Positions 1 to 10,001 are shown, counted from the stretch's first letter. The stretch: DNA of 64,000 nucleotides from CAZRHR01 sp964578885 (GCA_964578885.1 CAZOEO010000002.1:124001-188000), one strand, 5' to 3'. Notes: generated from the letters alone by a model not told the origin. Translations and numbers: made by a program.

Positions 1-400
1 AATAAAAATTTTTTCGTGGAATATAATATACCATGGCATCGCGCACCGGAAAGGGTACATCTCCATTGTCCAGGTTCATGTCGCTTTGACTAAAGGAAAG
101 CTGAATATAATAGGCCAGTTTGGGCGTGCCTACAAAACCATCGAACCGCAATCGCAACCTTCTTACACGGGCTTCAATAGACTCTACTCCCAAGTCTTCT
201 CCACTGTTGGTCAGAAGTCCGAATCGGTTTTGCATCCGAAACCGAAGATTCATCAGAAACAGCGAATCTTTGGAAAAGCTGATTCCATTTTCAATATTCA
301 GCAATGGTTGCTCGTCGGATTCAACCTGTGCTGATACCTGCGATTCTATGGCAAAAACAAACAGCCACAGCCAAATACATTTTTTTAAAATGCGCGTCAT
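1..400 (-). CDS. Porin of the phosphate-selective OprO/OprP type, N-terminal fragment
   Basis: The 5' end of this gene lies at 400 and the rest runs off the left edge, leaving about 133 codons. Residues 1-24 form a signal peptide ending in VSAQ. The mature part contains an RxRRLRLRFDG segment followed by a Y-x-Q-L-S-F strand. This pattern is typical of the first beta strands of Bacteroidota porins of the OprO/OprP type (16-stranded outer membrane channels). The family call rests on recall of the pattern, and substrate specificity cannot be judged from the fragment. It starts 38 bp after the metG stop on the same strand, so it may be read from the same transcript. No separate promoter box is obvious in that short gap. 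Confidence 0.7.
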   Translation of the reverse strand, partial: MTRILKKCIWLWLFVFAIESQVSAQVESDEQPLLNIENGISFSKDSLFLMNLRFRMQNRFGLLTNSGEDLGVESIEARVRRLRLRFDGFVGTPKLAYYIQLSFSQSDMNLDNGDVPFPVRDAMVYYIPRKNFY

Positions 401-438
401 CGGGCCAAAGTTAAGGAATTGTTACGGATGCTTGTCTA

Positions 439-2538
439 TTAGGCAATCACCGCTCCGGGAAGAGTCATTTCTGCGGGCGACATAAATACCAGTCGGCCGT
501 CGGGTTGTTCTGCCATCAAAATCATGCCTTCACTTTCGATACCTCTGAGTTTGCGCGGCGACAGGTTGATGAGTACGCATACTTGTTTTCCGATAATGTC
601 TTCCGGTGCATAATGAGCCGCAATTCCTGAAACCACAGTGCGTTGGTTTACACCAACTTCCAGGGTGAGTTTTAAAAGTTTATCCGCTTTAGGTACGCGC
701 TCTGCTGCCAAAATGGTACCAACCCGAAGGTCTATTTTGGCAAAATCCTCGAAGGAGATGGTGTCTTTGGCAGGTGTAACGGCCACTTCCCCAGCACTGC
801 TTTCCTTATTTTCCGCAGCAACAGCGGCGGCATCGGCCATGGCTTGTAGTTTTTCCATCTGTGCTTGAACGTCGGTATCTTCTATTTTCCGAAAAAGAAT
901 TTCAGGAGTATTTAATCTATGTCCGGGTTCCCAAACGATGGGCGAGTGCCATCCGTAACTGGTTTGTGACAAGCCCAACATGCCAAATATTTTTTGAGAT
1001 GAACGGGGGAGAAATGGCTGTAAGCCAGCCCCAAGATGCGCAATCAAAAGTACCATGTCTTCCAAGACAACCCTTACCTGGTCGGGGTCGGACGCAAAAC
1101 GCTTCCATGGTTCGTGTTCTGTAAGGTAACGGTTTCCAAACCGGGCCAGTTCCATCACGTCTTGTAATCCTTGACGGAATTTATATTGGGAAATGCTTTG
1201 ATCCAGTGCATTATACATGGCACCTACCTGTTGCGCTAATTTTTCATTTGAAAATTGAGCGGCAGAAATGAGTTTCCCCTCAAAATATTTATGGTGTAGA
1301 ATCAGCACCCGGTGAATGAGGTTACCTAATACCGCCACCAATTCTGAGTTGACGCGGGTTTGATAATCTTTCCAGGTGAATTCACTGTCTCCGGTTTCCG
1401 GAGCAATGGAAGTAAGTACGTATCTGAGTTCGTCTTCTCTTTCTGGTAAATCGGTGAGATATTCGTGTAACCAGACGGCGTGGTTCCGAGACGTGGAAAT
1501 TTTTTGTCCTTCCAGATTCAAAAACTCATTGGCCGGTACATTGTCGGGCAAAATAAAGCCGCCATGAGCTTTCAGCAGCATGGGGAAGATGATGCAATGG
1601 AATACAATATTGTCTTTTCCGATAAAGTGGATGAGTTTGGTGTCCGGTTCGGTCCACCATTTTTCCCAGTTGTCGCCTTTGGCGCCGGCCCAGGCCTGGG
1701 TAGCAGAAATGTAGCCAATCGGCGCATCGAGCCAAACGTAAAGGACTTTTCCTTCGGCATTTGGTAATGGAACGGGTACGCCCCAATCCAAATCACGGGT
1801 CATGGCACGGGGTTTCAGTCCTTCTTTTAGCCAGGCCTGACATTGACCCCGAACATTGGATTTCCAGGTTTCAGGCGCATGGGTTTGGATGGGAGCAATT
1901 CTTTCCGGGAAATCGCCCGTTTCTATCCATGATTTAATCCAGGATTCATGATCCTGCATGGGCAAATACCAATGTTTCGTTGGTTTTTTTATGGGCGTGG
2001 CCCCACTTAGTGTACTGATGGGGTTTCCTAAATCATTGGGGTTCAGAGTTGATCCGCACTTTTCGCATTGGTCTCCGTACGCGGAAGGGTGAGCGCAAAC
2101 CGGACAAGTTCCCGTGATATATCGATCTGCCAGAAAAACCTGAAATTCCGGATCATAAAATTGGTCGGAGGTTTCTTCTGTAAACACCCCTTTTTGTGCA
2201 AGGGTTAAGAAGAATTCGGAGGCCGTTTTTTTGTGATGCGGCGCAGAGGTTCGGTCGAAAACGTCGAAATCAATACCCAGCTGTTGGAAGGCTTTTTTAT
2301 TGATTTCGTGATATTTATCAATAATTTCTTGTGGGGAAATTCCTTCTTTTCTGGCCCTGAGGGTGATGGCAGCACCATGTTCATCTGATCCACAGATAAA
2401 AGCCACTTCGTGGCCATGAAGCCGTTGGTGACGCACGTAAATATCTGCGGGCAGATAGGCTCCGGCCAGATGGCCAATGTGCAATGGACCATTGGCGTAC
2501 GGCAACGCAGCCGTTACGGTAAAACGCTTGGTAGACAT
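439..2538 (-). CDS. metG: Methionyl-tRNA synthetase
   Basis: The 699-residue protein charges tRNA-Met with methionine in the cytoplasm. The class I signature HIGH is at residues 20-23. Zinc-knuckle cysteines are CPVC (145-148) and CEKC (158-161). The second signature is KISTS (346-350) in place of the KMSKS consensus, a variant I recall as common in this MetRS branch. The last ~105 residues form the EMAP/Trbp111-like tRNA-binding domain (…FEDFAKIDLRVG…) that supports dimerisation. The length is normal for the long form. The ATG at 2538 is preceded by TATCTTTG at 2543-2550 with only four bases between, which suggests its own, leaderless, promoter although recQ ends only 33 bp upstream. Confidence 0.97.
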   Translation of the reverse strand: MSTKRFTVTAALPYANGPLHIGHLAGAYLPADIYVRHQRLHGHEVAFICGSDEHGAAITLRARKEGISPQEIIDKYHEINKKAFQQLGIDFDVFDRTSAPHHKKTASEFFLTLAQKGVFTEETSDQFYDPEFQVFLADRYITGTCPVCAHPSAYGDQCEKCGSTLNPNDLGNPISTLSGATPIKKPTKHWYLPMQDHESWIKSWIETGDFPERIAPIQTHAPETWKSNVRGQCQAWLKEGLKPRAMTRDLDWGVPVPLPNAEGKVLYVWLDAPIGYISATQAWAGAKGDNWEKWWTEPDTKLIHFIGKDNIVFHCIIFPMLLKAHGGFILPDNVPANEFLNLEGQKISTSRNHAVWLHEYLTDLPEREDELRYVLTSIAPETGDSEFTWKDYQTRVNSELVAVLGNLIHRVLILHHKYFEGKLISAAQFSNEKLAQQVGAMYNALDQSISQYKFRQGLQDVMELARFGNRYLTEHEPWKRFASDPDQVRVVLEDMVLLIAHLGAGLQPFLPRSSQKIFGMLGLSQTSYGWHSPIVWEPGHRLNTPEILFRKIEDTDVQAQMEKLQAMADAAAVAAENKESSAGEVAVTPAKDTISFEDFAKIDLRVGTILAAERVPKADKLLKLTLEVGVNQRTVVSGIAAHYAPEDIIGKQVCVLINLSPRKLRGIESEGMILMAEQPDGRLVFMSPAEMTLPGAVIA

Positions 2539-2542
2539 AGGG

Positions 2543-2550
2543 CAAAGATA
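2543..2550 (-). promoter_or_regulatory. metG -7 promoter element
   Basis: On the minus strand this reads TATCTTTG, a match to the Bacteroidota TAnnTTTG -7 box. Four bases separate it from the ATG at 2538, so transcription should begin at or next to the start codon. No clear -33 TTTG was found. Confidence 0.6.
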
Positions 2551-2571
2551 AGGGAGGAAAGTGTTGGGTGC

Positions 2572-4761
2572 TTAATTTCCCAGATCGGAAATAAATTTTA
2601 CCCGAATCAGCCGCAGTTCGTCCTCTTCGTACACATCACCATATTCATCTATAAGGACTTGTACATCTGCCGATTCTGAATTCCGAAGCAGGTCGTACAT
2701 TTCTTCTACATCGTCTGTATCTACCTTGTCATCAAGGAAGTAATTGAGGTCGATGCGGGTTCCGGTATTCACAATGCCTTCCAGTTCGTGCGCCAGCTCG
2801 GCCATGCTCATGCCTTTGGTGCGCGCGAAATCGTCCAATGGAATTTTTCGGTCGATGGCATGGATTACGGCCACTTTCATGTCGGACTTATTGGCCACCG
2901 ATTTTACCACCACCTCACCTGGGCGTTCCACTTCATGGGTTTCTACATAATGCGCGATGAGGTCGGCAAAAGCCTGGCCGAATTTTTTAGCTTTTCCTTC
3001 GCCTACGCCATTGATTTTTTGAAGTTCACTGAGGGTAATGGGGTAGTGGGTGGCCATTTCTTCCAGAGTGGGATCTTGAAAGATGACAAAAGGTGGCAGT
3101 TGCATTTTTCGGGCCATGTCTTTTCTCAAATCCTTCAGCAGGGCCATCAAGGTTTGATCCAATGCACCGGCGCCTTTTTCTCGTTGAAGCACATCTGCTT
3201 CTTCCGCTTCTTCATCGAAATCGCGGTCCAGGGTAAAGGCCAGGGACCAAGGTTTTTTCAGGAAGTTTTGTCCCTCTGGTCCGAGGTACAATGTGCCGTA
3301 ATTTTCAATTTCTTTGGCCAACAGGTTATGCACCAGGGCTTGACGAATCACGGCGTGCCAGAATTTTTCATTTTTCTCCGCTCCTTTTCCAAAAATCTCC
3401 AGCTGGTCGTGTTTGTAGGTTTTTACGGAATTCGATAAAATTCCACAAAGGACTTCTACAATGTGTTTAGCCTTGAATCGGCCACGCAACATGCCAATGG
3501 TTTCCAGCACTTGCGTAACATAAGGTGATGCTTCAAAAGTGGTTTTTGGGTGCAGACAATTGTCGCACATCCCACACTGATTGTCGGGATAAATTTCTCC
3601 GAAATAATGGAGCAGGGCTTTTCTCCGACAGGAAGATGTTTCAGAGAAGGCCACCACTTCCTGCATGAGAAGTTTATTGATTTCCTGCTCGGCCACGGGC
3701 TTTCCTGCCAGTAATTTTTCCAGTTTTACAATGTCGTTGTAGTCGTAAAAGGCCACACATTTACCTTCGCCACCATCTCTGCCGGCCCTTCCTGTTTCCT
3801 GATAATAGGATTCCAGACTTTTAGGGATATCATGGTGCAAAATAAAGCGGATGTCGGGCTTGTCGATTCCCATGCCAAAAGCAATGGTTGCCACAATAAC
3901 TTCCACTTGTTCGTGCAAAAACAAATCCTGGTTTTTCGATCTGGTTTTTGAATCCAGGCCTGCATGGTAAGGCACTGCATTTACGCCGTTTACCACGAGT
4001 GTTTCTGCGAGTTCTTCTACTTTTCTGCGGCTTTGGCAGTATACAATGCCTGATTTTCCCGGATTGGCTTTTACGTAGCGTATAATGTCGCGGGTAACGT
4101 CTTTTTTAGGACGGATTTCGTAATAAAGATTTGGGCGGTTAAACGAATCTTTATAAACGGTGGCATCTGTCATGCCGAGGTTTTTCAGAATATCATGCTG
4201 CACTTTTGGCGTAGCCGTGGCCGTAAGTGCAATGATGGGTACGCGGTCTATTTCCTCGATAATGGGTCGTAACCGTCGGTATTCCGGCCGGAAATCGTGT
4301 CCCCATTCGGAAATACAGTGAGCCTCATCAATGGCGAAAAATGAAATCTGAATGGACTGCAGAAACTGCACGTTTTCCTCTTTGGTGAGGGATTCAGGTG
4401 CCACGTACAGGATTTTCGTTAAACCCGAAATAATATCGGATTTTACTTTTTCCCGATCGGCTTTAGACAGGGACGAATTGAAGAAGTGAGCAATGCCGTC
4501 GTCTTCACCATGGCCGCGGATGGAGTCGACCTGGTTTTTCATGAGCGCAATGAGCGGACTTACCACAATGGCTGTCCCCGAAGACATTAATGCGGGAAGT
4601 TGATAGCACAAGGATTTACCTCCTCCGGTGGGCATTATCACGAACGTATCCTGCCCATCGAGAATATTTTGAATAATTTTTTCCTGCTGCCCTTTAAAAG
4701 TTTCGAAGCCGAAAAACTTTTTGAGCTGAACGCCTAACGATATATCTGCAACCTCACTCAT
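2572..4761 (-). CDS. recQ: ATP-dependent DNA helicase RecQ
   Basis: A 729-residue 3'-5' DNA helicase of recombination and replication-fork repair. The Walker A motif TGGGKS is at residues 45-50 and the DEAH box at 145-148. The helicase C-terminal domain carries the QETGRAGRDG motif. The RQC region follows with its zinc-binding cysteines (CRRK…CGMCDNC), then an HRDC domain around residues 530-600 (motif INGVGEGKAKKFG). The last ~110 residues are an acidic extension (DDVEEMYDLLR, DEYGDVYEEDELR) seen in Bacteroidota RecQ. Unlike many genes here it has a textbook Shine-Dalgarno site at 4767-4772, five bases before the ATG. The gene lies upstream of metG on the same strand. Confidence 0.96.
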   Translation of the reverse strand: MSEVADISLGVQLKKFFGFETFKGQQEKIIQNILDGQDTFVIMPTGGGKSLCYQLPALMSSGTAIVVSPLIALMKNQVDSIRGHGEDDGIAHFFNSSLSKADREKVKSDIISGLTKILYVAPESLTKEENVQFLQSIQISFFAIDEAHCISEWGHDFRPEYRRLRPIIEEIDRVPIIALTATATPKVQHDILKNLGMTDATVYKDSFNRPNLYYEIRPKKDVTRDIIRYVKANPGKSGIVYCQSRRKVEELAETLVVNGVNAVPYHAGLDSKTRSKNQDLFLHEQVEVIVATIAFGMGIDKPDIRFILHHDIPKSLESYYQETGRAGRDGGEGKCVAFYDYNDIVKLEKLLAGKPVAEQEINKLLMQEVVAFSETSSCRRKALLHYFGEIYPDNQCGMCDNCLHPKTTFEASPYVTQVLETIGMLRGRFKAKHIVEVLCGILSNSVKTYKHDQLEIFGKGAEKNEKFWHAVIRQALVHNLLAKEIENYGTLYLGPEGQNFLKKPWSLAFTLDRDFDEEAEEADVLQREKGAGALDQTLMALLKDLRKDMARKMQLPPFVIFQDPTLEEMATHYPITLSELQKINGVGEGKAKKFGQAFADLIAHYVETHEVERPGEVVVKSVANKSDMKVAVIHAIDRKIPLDDFARTKGMSMAELAHELEGIVNTGTRIDLNYFLDDKVDTDDVEEMYDLLRNSESADVQVLIDEYGDVYEEDELRLIRVKFISDLGN

Positions 4762-4766
4762 GAATG

Positions 4767-4772
4767 CCTCCT
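4767..4772 (-). promoter_or_regulatory. recQ Shine-Dalgarno site
   Basis: The minus strand reads AGGAGG followed by five bases and the ATG at 4761. A canonical ribosome binding site stands out in a window where several genes appear leaderless, and it confirms the recQ start. Confidence 0.7.
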
Positions 4773-4891
4773 GTTCTCTTCTATTCCAAACCTTATAGTA
4801 ACGTTGTATTTCGGGTTTTCTTATATATGAACCGGAAATATTTCTTACAACTATTTTTAAAACTTATAAATTAAATTTAACCAAAAAAGAT

Positions 4892-7078
4892 TTAATTTCC
4901 AAATTGTAGATTGCGATTTAGAAACAGGGTAATTTTCTCCATAAGATGTACCCGGTCGGCTCCAATCACATTGTGTTTATGGGTGGGATACAGGAATAAA
5001 TCGACTTGTTTTTTCTGTGCAATGCAGGCTTGTACAAATTCCATGGCATGTTGCGGAACCACCACATCGTCTTGTGCCCCATGAATGACTAAAACGGGCA
5101 TGTTTACGTTTGCCACTTTGTCTGTAAGTCTGCTTTTTGCGTATCCTTCCGGATTGTCGATGGGCGTATCCATATAACGTTCTCCATACATGACTTCGTA
5201 CCATTTCCAATCGATCACCGGACCGCCGGCTACGCCGCATGCAAAGGTGTTCGGATGTTTCGTGAGCATGGATAACGTCATAAAGCCGCCATAACTCCAA
5301 CCATGTACTCCTATTCTGGTGCTGTCGGTTTCCGGCAATGTTTTTAAATATTTTACGCCTTCCATCTGGTCGGCCACTTCGGCTTCTCCGAGGTTTCGGT
5401 GAATGACCGATTCGAAATCGTAGCCCCGGTGGGCAGAGCCACGATTGTCCAGTGTAAATACAACATAACCTTGCATGGCCATATAATAATCCCATAATCG
5501 TGCGCCCTGCAACCAGCCATTGGTCACCATTTGGGCGTGAGGACCGCCGTACACATAAATGAGTACAGGTTTCTTTTTCCCGGGGTTTACACGTTCATCG
5601 ATGATGAGTCGGCCAAATAATTCCGTTTTACCATCAGCAGCTTTTATGCGTACTACTTTTGCTTTTGGCAAAACAAGTCCTGCTTTGGCGAAAGGCGAAG
5701 GCGCAGAATATACTTGAACGGGTTTTTTTCCAATGGAAACCATATAAGCTTCGTAAGGCGCTCCGGGATGATTTCCATCGATCCAGACACTTTTTCCATC
5801 TGGCGAAAGTTGGGCCGACCACATGCCGGGTCCGGGATCTAACCGGGTCGATTTTCCGGTTTTAATGTCCAACCATTCAATGTTCCTGTCCAAAGCGGAA
5901 GAACGGGTGGTTTGCAGCAACAAATGGGTTCCTTCCGGATGCACACCAAGTACCTCTACCACTTCGAATTCACCTTGTGTAAGCGGTTTTATTAGTTTCC
6001 CATCTTTGTTGTACAAATAGAGGTGATTGAATCCACTGCGTTCGCTATGCCAGACCAGAACGTCGTTTTGTCCGGGTAAAAAGGTAATGGGATGTTCCGG
6101 TTCTACCCAGGCTTTAGCGGTTTCGGTGAAAAGGGAACGTTTGGCCAATCCGGTTTTGGGATCAAAGGCCCTTAATTCCAGGGTGTCTTGTCCGCGATTC
6201 AGCACGCCTACATACAATTCGTCTCCGGTGGCATTCCAGGTAACAGACGTCAGGTATTGATCGGCCGGTCCTTTTACATGCAGGAATATGGTTTCATTGG
6301 TTTGGGCATCGTAAATACCGATTTTTACCTGTTCACTGGTTTCGCCCGCCATGGGATAGCGCACGGGTGTCGCCTGTGCCATCCGTGTGTCGGTAACCAC
6401 CAGTGGATATTCGCCCACCATGCTTTCATCTTTTCGATAGAAAGCCAGTTTTTTTCCGGAGGGAGAAAAGAACATACCCGTTTGAATACCAAATTCTTGT
6501 CGATGTACGTAACCGGAGCCGGAAACCACTCCGGGATTTTGATCGAAAGTAATAGGTTGGGGGTCAGGGTTTCCCGGTTTAATTATTAAAATATTGGCAC
6601 CCCGTGTAAACACGGTAATCCCGGAAAGTTCATGAAACTGTTCGTCATTTATACCCTCCATGATTTGAGTGATACCGGCCGGTACATTTGATGCGCCAGG
6701 TAAGCAGCCGGGACAGGGCAAGTTCCATTTTTCTTTCAAAGAAATGACCCATCGTTCTCCTTTTGTCCTAAAGCTAACCAGATCGGGAGTAAGCCATTGC
6801 AGATTGGGTATGCGTGAAACGGATAGGCCAGTGGCTTTCCGGAACATGTCCAGGGTGGAAAGCATGGTTTTTTGTCCGTTGGTTTGAACGGCCCAAAGGG
6901 TGTCGCGGTGCATCACCGTAAACTGTTGCGGCGAACGCCATGTACCGCCCCACATTCGGTCGGTACGATAGACATCGCCTTGTCCGAGGGTGGCATCTCG
7001 CAAGGACAAATTTCCCTGTGCGTTGGCCGTTTCAAAACAAAGGAACGCAAGTCCCCAGAAGATGGCTTTTCTGGTCAT
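4892..7078 (-). CDS. S9 prolyl oligopeptidase family dipeptidyl-peptidase (DPP-IV-like)
   Basis: A 728-residue exported serine peptidase that probably releases dipeptides, often Xaa-Pro, from peptide N termini. Residues 1-20 are a signal peptide (cleavage near ANAQG). Residues ~30-470 form the beta-propeller, with the YRKDESMV segment near 213-221 that matches the region holding the substrate N-terminus-binding glutamates in DPP-IV relatives. The alpha/beta hydrolase domain follows. The nucleophile is Ser595 in GWSYGG, the acid is Asp670/671 in GAQDD, and the base is probably His702 in PTHKHN. The gene starts 6 bp after the AMP nucleosidase stop, so the two are almost certainly cotranscribed. 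The exact cleavage specificity is inferred. Confidence 0.9.
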   Translation of the reverse strand: MTRKAIFWGLAFLCFETANAQGNLSLRDATLGQGDVYRTDRMWGGTWRSPQQFTVMHRDTLWAVQTNGQKTMLSTLDMFRKATGLSVSRIPNLQWLTPDLVSFRTKGERWVISLKEKWNLPCPGCLPGASNVPAGITQIMEGINDEQFHELSGITVFTRGANILIIKPGNPDPQPITFDQNPGVVSGSGYVHRQEFGIQTGMFFSPSGKKLAFYRKDESMVGEYPLVVTDTRMAQATPVRYPMAGETSEQVKIGIYDAQTNETIFLHVKGPADQYLTSVTWNATGDELYVGVLNRGQDTLELRAFDPKTGLAKRSLFTETAKAWVEPEHPITFLPGQNDVLVWHSERSGFNHLYLYNKDGKLIKPLTQGEFEVVEVLGVHPEGTHLLLQTTRSSALDRNIEWLDIKTGKSTRLDPGPGMWSAQLSPDGKSVWIDGNHPGAPYEAYMVSIGKKPVQVYSAPSPFAKAGLVLPKAKVVRIKAADGKTELFGRLIIDERVNPGKKKPVLIYVYGGPHAQMVTNGWLQGARLWDYYMAMQGYVVFTLDNRGSAHRGYDFESVIHRNLGEAEVADQMEGVKYLKTLPETDSTRIGVHGWSYGGFMTLSMLTKHPNTFACGVAGGPVIDWKWYEVMYGERYMDTPIDNPEGYAKSRLTDKVANVNMPVLVIHGAQDDVVVPQHAMEFVQACIAQKKQVDLFLYPTHKHNVIGADRVHLMEKITLFLNRNLQFGN

Positions 7079-7084
7079 AGTTGG

Positions 7085-7855
7085 TTAGTCGAATCGAAGG
7101 TGTTTTACAGATTCTCCGGAATCTCTGAGTTCTCTGAGGGCCTCAATCCCGATGTTCAAATGCTGTTCCGCATAATTGCTGGTGACTTGTTGGTCGTTGG
7201 CGGCTGTTTTTACGCCTTCCGGTACCAAAGGGTTATCTGAAACCAGCAAGAGCGCGCCATGGGGTATAGAGTTGGCGAATCCGGTGGTGAAGATGGTGGC
7301 CGTTTCCATATCGATGGCCGTAGCTCTGATTTCGCGGAGGTAATCTTTGAATTTGGTATCATGCTCCCAAACCCTGCGGTTCGTGGTGTACACCGTTCCG
7401 GTCCAATAATCTGCTTCGAATTTGCGGATCATGGCAGAAACGGCCATTTGTAGCCGGAATGAAGGCAATGCTGGTACTTCGGGCGGAAGGTAATCGTTAG
7501 AGGTTCCTTCGCCCCGAATGGCGGCAATGGGAAGCACTAAATCGCCAATTTTGGTTTTTTTCAAGCCACCGGTTTTTCCAAGAAACAAGACGGCTCTGGG
7601 ACGAACGGCGCTCAATAAATCCATAACGGTGGCTGCCATGGCCGATCCCATACCGAAGTTTACAATCGTGATGTTTTCGGCAGTTGCCGTTTGCATCGGC
7701 TTATCTTTGCCATATACTTCAACCCCAAATTTTTCTGCAAATTTGTACACGTAGTTGTGGAAATTCACCAAAAGGATAAATTGGCCAAACACTTCCAAAG
7801 GCGTGCCAGTGTATCTGGGCAGCCAGTCTTTTACAATTTCTTCTTTGGTTTCCAT
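7085..7855 (-). CDS. amn: AMP nucleosidase
   Basis: A 256-residue cytoplasmic enzyme of the purine nucleoside phosphorylase superfamily that hydrolyses AMP to adenine and ribose 5-phosphate. It resembles the short Bacteroidota form, which lacks the extra N-terminal domain of the E. coli enzyme. Supporting segments are GKTGGLKKTKIGDLV, the RGEGTSNDY loop and the DMETATIF motif that binds the ribose hydroxyls. The TTLG/SDNPL segment near the C terminus also fits. It lies directly upstream of the DPP-IV-like peptidase. The start faces an M28 peptidase gene across a 34-bp divergent gap that contains the palindrome ATCAATTGAT. Confidence 0.9.
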   Translation of the reverse strand: METKEEIVKDWLPRYTGTPLEVFGQFILLVNFHNYVYKFAEKFGVEVYGKDKPMQTATAENITIVNFGMGSAMAATVMDLLSAVRPRAVLFLGKTGGLKKTKIGDLVLPIAAIRGEGTSNDYLPPEVPALPSFRLQMAVSAMIRKFEADYWTGTVYTTNRRVWEHDTKFKDYLREIRATAIDMETATIFTTGFANSIPHGALLLVSDNPLVPEGVKTAANDQQVTSNYAEQHLNIGIEALRELRDSGESVKHLRFD

Positions 7856-7889
7856 GCGGTATCTTTAATGATCAATTGATAGACTACAA

Positions 7890-9305
7890 ATGTCCGAGAA
7901 TTTGAATAATAATACGAAAATACCAAGGCTTCGTGTAAGGAACGGGGTAATATTGGCTTTTTTTTTATTGACAGGGCTACCCGGACACGGTCAGCAAGAT
8001 TCGGTAAAAATTCGCGCCTTGTACGATGCGGCTTTAAGTCGTGGTCGTGCTTATCTTAATTTATATGCCCTTTGTAAAGAAGCGCCCGGACGGTTGTCCG
8101 GCTCACCAGCAGCAGAAAAGGCGGTGGAATTAACGGCACGTCAGTTGCGCGATGCCGGTGCAGATTCGGTTTGGCTTCAACCTGTGATGGTGCCGAAATG
8201 GACACGTGGCGATGTGGAAAAGCTTAGTTTTGAATCAAACGGTCAAAAAGTAGAATTACAGGCTTGTGCATTGGGTAATAGTGTAGGAACCCGTGGCGTT
8301 TTACAGGCTCCGGTGGTCATGGTTTCGAATCTGGATGCGCTTAAAACCATGCCGCGCTCCGCGGTAGAAGGGCGGATTGTGTTTTTTTATGAGGCGCCCG
8401 ATCCCAGGCATATTGATACATTTCATGCCTACGGCGGATGTGCGGGTACGCGCTTGTACGGTGCGGATGTGGCGGCGGAGAAGGGAGCCAAAGCCATTGT
8501 GCTGCATTCTTTAACTTTAGCTCATCATGGGCATGCCCACACGGGTACGCTGCTATATAAAAAGATGGAACAGGCCATTCCGGGAATGGCCTTGAGTCCC
8601 GTGGCGGCGAAAGCTTTACGAACCGCTTTGAAAGCAAATCCGGAGCTTGTCCTGCGTATGGAAATGAATTGCCAGTTTCATGGCATGGTGCCTTCTTACA
8701 ATGTAATTGGTGAGCGTTTTGGTCGGGAAAAGCCCGATGAATGGGTGGTAGTAGGTGGACATTTGGATAGCTGGGACAACAGCGAAGGTGCACATGACGA
8801 TGGCGCCGGTGTGGTACATGCCATTGAAACCATTCATTTGTTCCGCACCCTTGGACTTCGGCCACGGAGATCGGTTCGTGTAGTGTTGTTCATGAATGAA
8901 GAAAATGGTGCTTATGGTGCTACGGCCTATGCTGAATTTGCAAAAAAACAGAAACATATTTTTGCCCTGGAATCTGATCGGGGAGGATTTACTCCGCGAG
9001 GGTTTACCATAGAAACCGATTCTCCGGAAGGGAAAAAGGCGCTGGCGCGCATGCAAGGCTGGGCTCCCTTGTTTGCGCCGTATTTGATACATATTCTTTC
9101 GTCCGGAGGCAGTGGGGTAGATGTAGGTAAAATGCGAGGACAGGGTTGTGTGTTGGGCGGTTTTATTCCTGATTCACAGCGTTATTTTGATCATCATCAT
9201 GCGCCAACCGATGCGTTTGAATCGGTCCACAAACGAGAATTAGAGTTAGGGGCGGCTGCCATTGCCAGTTTAGTTTGGCTGGTGGCTGAACATGGCTGGG
9301 ATTAA
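7890..9305 (+). CDS. M28 family zinc peptidase, exported
   Basis: A 471-residue aminopeptidase or carboxypeptidase of the M28 family, resembling the plasma glutamate carboxypeptidase branch. An N-terminal basic stretch and a hydrophobic segment (residues ~20-34, ending GHGQQ) give a signal peptide. A PA-domain-like region covers ~130-250. The di-zinc core shows GGHLDSWD, AHDDGAG, MNEENGA, ESDRGG and DHHHAPTD in order, with all expected metal ligands present. It is divergent from amn and is followed after 15 bp by the queuosine-precursor transporter. An alternative start within the first 25 codons is possible. The natural peptide substrate cannot be read from sequence. Confidence 0.9.
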   Translation: MSENLNNNTKIPRLRVRNGVILAFFLLTGLPGHGQQDSVKIRALYDAALSRGRAYLNLYALCKEAPGRLSGSPAAEKAVELTARQLRDAGADSVWLQPVMVPKWTRGDVEKLSFESNGQKVELQACALGNSVGTRGVLQAPVVMVSNLDALKTMPRSAVEGRIVFFYEAPDPRHIDTFHAYGGCAGTRLYGADVAAEKGAKAIVLHSLTLAHHGHAHTGTLLYKKMEQAIPGMALSPVAAKALRTALKANPELVLRMEMNCQFHGMVPSYNVIGERFGREKPDEWVVVGGHLDSWDNSEGAHDDGAGVVHAIETIHLFRTLGLRPRRSVRVVLFMNEENGAYGATAYAEFAKKQKHIFALESDRGGFTPRGFTIETDSPEGKKALARMQGWAPLFAPYLIHILSSGGSGVDVGKMRGQGCVLGGFIPDSQRYFDHHHAPTDAFESVHKRELELGAAAIASLVWLVAEHGWD

Positions 9306-9320
9306 GCTGTTGTATTCGGA

Positions 9321-10001
9321 ATGTTTAAAACGAGAAAAGAGCGGATATTTTTTATCCTGGCCGGATTTTTCATCACCAATGCCGTGGTGGCGGAGTTAAT
9401 TGGAGGAAAACTCATTAGTGTGGGGCCTTGGGTCGGTTGGGGGCCATGGAACCTCAGTATTGGCATTTTGCCATGGCCCATTGTGTTTCTTACCACCGAT
9501 TTAACCAACGAGTATTTTGGTCAAAAGGGTGTTCGCCAACTCACTTTTCTCACTACTGGTCTCATTGTATATACTTTTCTGGTGATTTGGCTGGCCATGA
9601 GTTTCTCCGCGGCACCTTTTTCTCCCGTGACCAACGAGGCCTTTTCTATGGTATTCGGACAAAGTTTGTCCATCATTATTGCGTCTCTCATAGCGTTCAT
9701 GGTGGCGCAATTTATCGATGTGTTCGTTTTTTGGTTTGTGCGAAATCGGACCGGTAATCGATTGCTTTGGTTGCGGGCTACAGGAAGCACCGTGGTGTCG
9801 CAAGGCATCGACACTTTTATGGTGCAGGGGATTGCATTTTATGTGCCGGGAAAAATCAATTTTCAGGAGTGGATGAGTATTAGCTGGAATGGTTATAGCG
9901 CCAAGTTATTAATCGCTGTCTTATTCACGCCCTTTATTTATTTGGCGCATTATTGGATAGACAAGTATTTAGCCAGGGAAAAGGATAAAGGGCCGGGTTA
10001 A
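9321..10001 (+). CDS. yhhQ: Queuosine precursor transporter (YhhQ/VUT family)
   Basis: A 226-residue inner membrane protein with about six transmembrane segments. Family marks are FLTTDLTNEYFG, the AQFIDVFVFWFVR helix with a charged pair in the membrane, and the RATGSTVVSQGIDTF segment. Members of this DUF165 family import queuosine precursors (preQ0, preQ1 or queuine) for tRNA wobble modification. It begins 15 bp after the M28 gene and is probably cotranscribed. No queuosine synthesis gene lies in the window. Confidence 0.88.
   Translation: MFKTRKERIFFILAGFFITNAVVAELIGGKLISVGPWVGWGPWNLSIGILPWPIVFLTTDLTNEYFGQKGVRQLTFLTTGLIVYTFLVIWLAMSFSAAPFSPVTNEAFSMVFGQSLSIIIASLIAFMVAQFIDVFVFWFVRNRTGNRLLWLRATGSTVVSQGIDTFMVQGIAFYVPGKINFQEWMSISWNGYSAKLLIAVLFTPFIYLAHYWIDKYLAREKDKGPG

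Noticed and set aside
2788..3438. A 216-codon plus-strand frame inside recQ.
   Set aside because: It lies wholly antisense to the well-supported recQ gene and has no recognisable domain.
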